This document shows positions 5,005-5,032 of a stretch of 5,032 bases of DNA, one piece after another; the first letter of the stretch is position 1; the number at the start of each line of letters is the position of its first letter. The DNA comes from Anaerolineales bacterium (GTDB taxonomy: Bacteria; Chloroflexota; Anaerolineae; Anaerolineales; VGOW01). The notes beneath the pieces were generated by a model. It was not told the origin of the DNA. It searched no databases and saw only the letters and a program-made list of their open reading frames with translations. The position numbers and the translations under genes were made by a program. The DNA is taken from NCBI GenBank assembly GCA_919901875.1, contig CAKKQG010000470.1, positions 1 through 5,032 of the forward strand. The letters are read 5' to 3'.

Positions 5005-5032
5005 ATGCAAACTGAAATCTTAATTTCCGGCT
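5005..5032 (+). CDS. Probable 2-oxoacid:ferredoxin oxidoreductase gamma subunit (3' partial)
   Basis: Only nine codons are in the window, reading MQTEILISG before the edge. The gamma subunits of VOR/KOR enzymes commonly begin M-x-x-E-I-L-I-S-G followed by FGGQG, and the position directly after the beta gene is where this subunit (VorC/KorC-type) is expected. It would complete a delta-alpha-beta-gamma operon. No Shine-Dalgarno is visible, because the upstream bases are the heptamer array. The call rests on a short match plus strong gene context. Confidence 0.75.

Overview
The window looks like part of a chromosome from an anaerobic or facultative bacterium, plausibly Chloroflexota (Anaerolineae-like). 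That placement is an inference. It rests on the Thr/Pro-rich linker followed by a jelly-roll-like C-terminal domain in the first gene, on the ferredoxin-dependent 2-oxoacid oxidoreductase, and on the density of short intergenic repeats. No rRNA, tRNA, CRISPR array, transposase or phage gene is visible.

Left part (1-2232): the end of a secreted or surface-exposed protein enters from the left edge. One base after its stop comes a complete PLP-dependent cysteine-synthase-family enzyme (658-1611). Converging on it with no intervening base is a small polytopic membrane protein on the minus strand (1612-2232) with the C-terminal signature of the ICMT/PEMT/NnrU methyltransferase fold.

Middle (2233-2546): a 314-base divergent intergenic region. 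Next to the methyltransferase start lie two facing arrays of 8-base repeats. Closer to the right-hand operon lie two short palindromes that could be operators.

Right part (2547-5032): a four-gene operon for a 2-oxoacid:ferredoxin oxidoreductase of the 2-oxoisovalerate/2-oxoglutarate (VOR/KOR) type. The order is a 2x[4Fe-4S] ferredoxin subunit, the alpha (VorB-like) subunit, the TPP-binding beta subunit, and the first nine codons of what is probably the gamma subunit, cut by the window edge. Together they would oxidatively decarboxylate a 2-oxoacid with CoA to an acyl-CoA and pass electrons through the Fe-S clusters to ferredoxin; the reverse, reductive direction is also known for this family. 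Alpha and beta overlap by four bases. The other two junctions are each occupied by repeat DNA: a 124-base nested inverted repeat plus a 7-base repeat array between ferredoxin and alpha, and an inverted pair of 7-base arrays between beta and gamma.

The genes are ordinary metabolic genes. The unusual signal is the intergenic DNA: three unrelated 7- or 8-base tandem repeat families within 2.8 kb, two of them arranged as head-to-head inverted arrays, and one supplying a stop codon and reaching to within one base of the next start codon.
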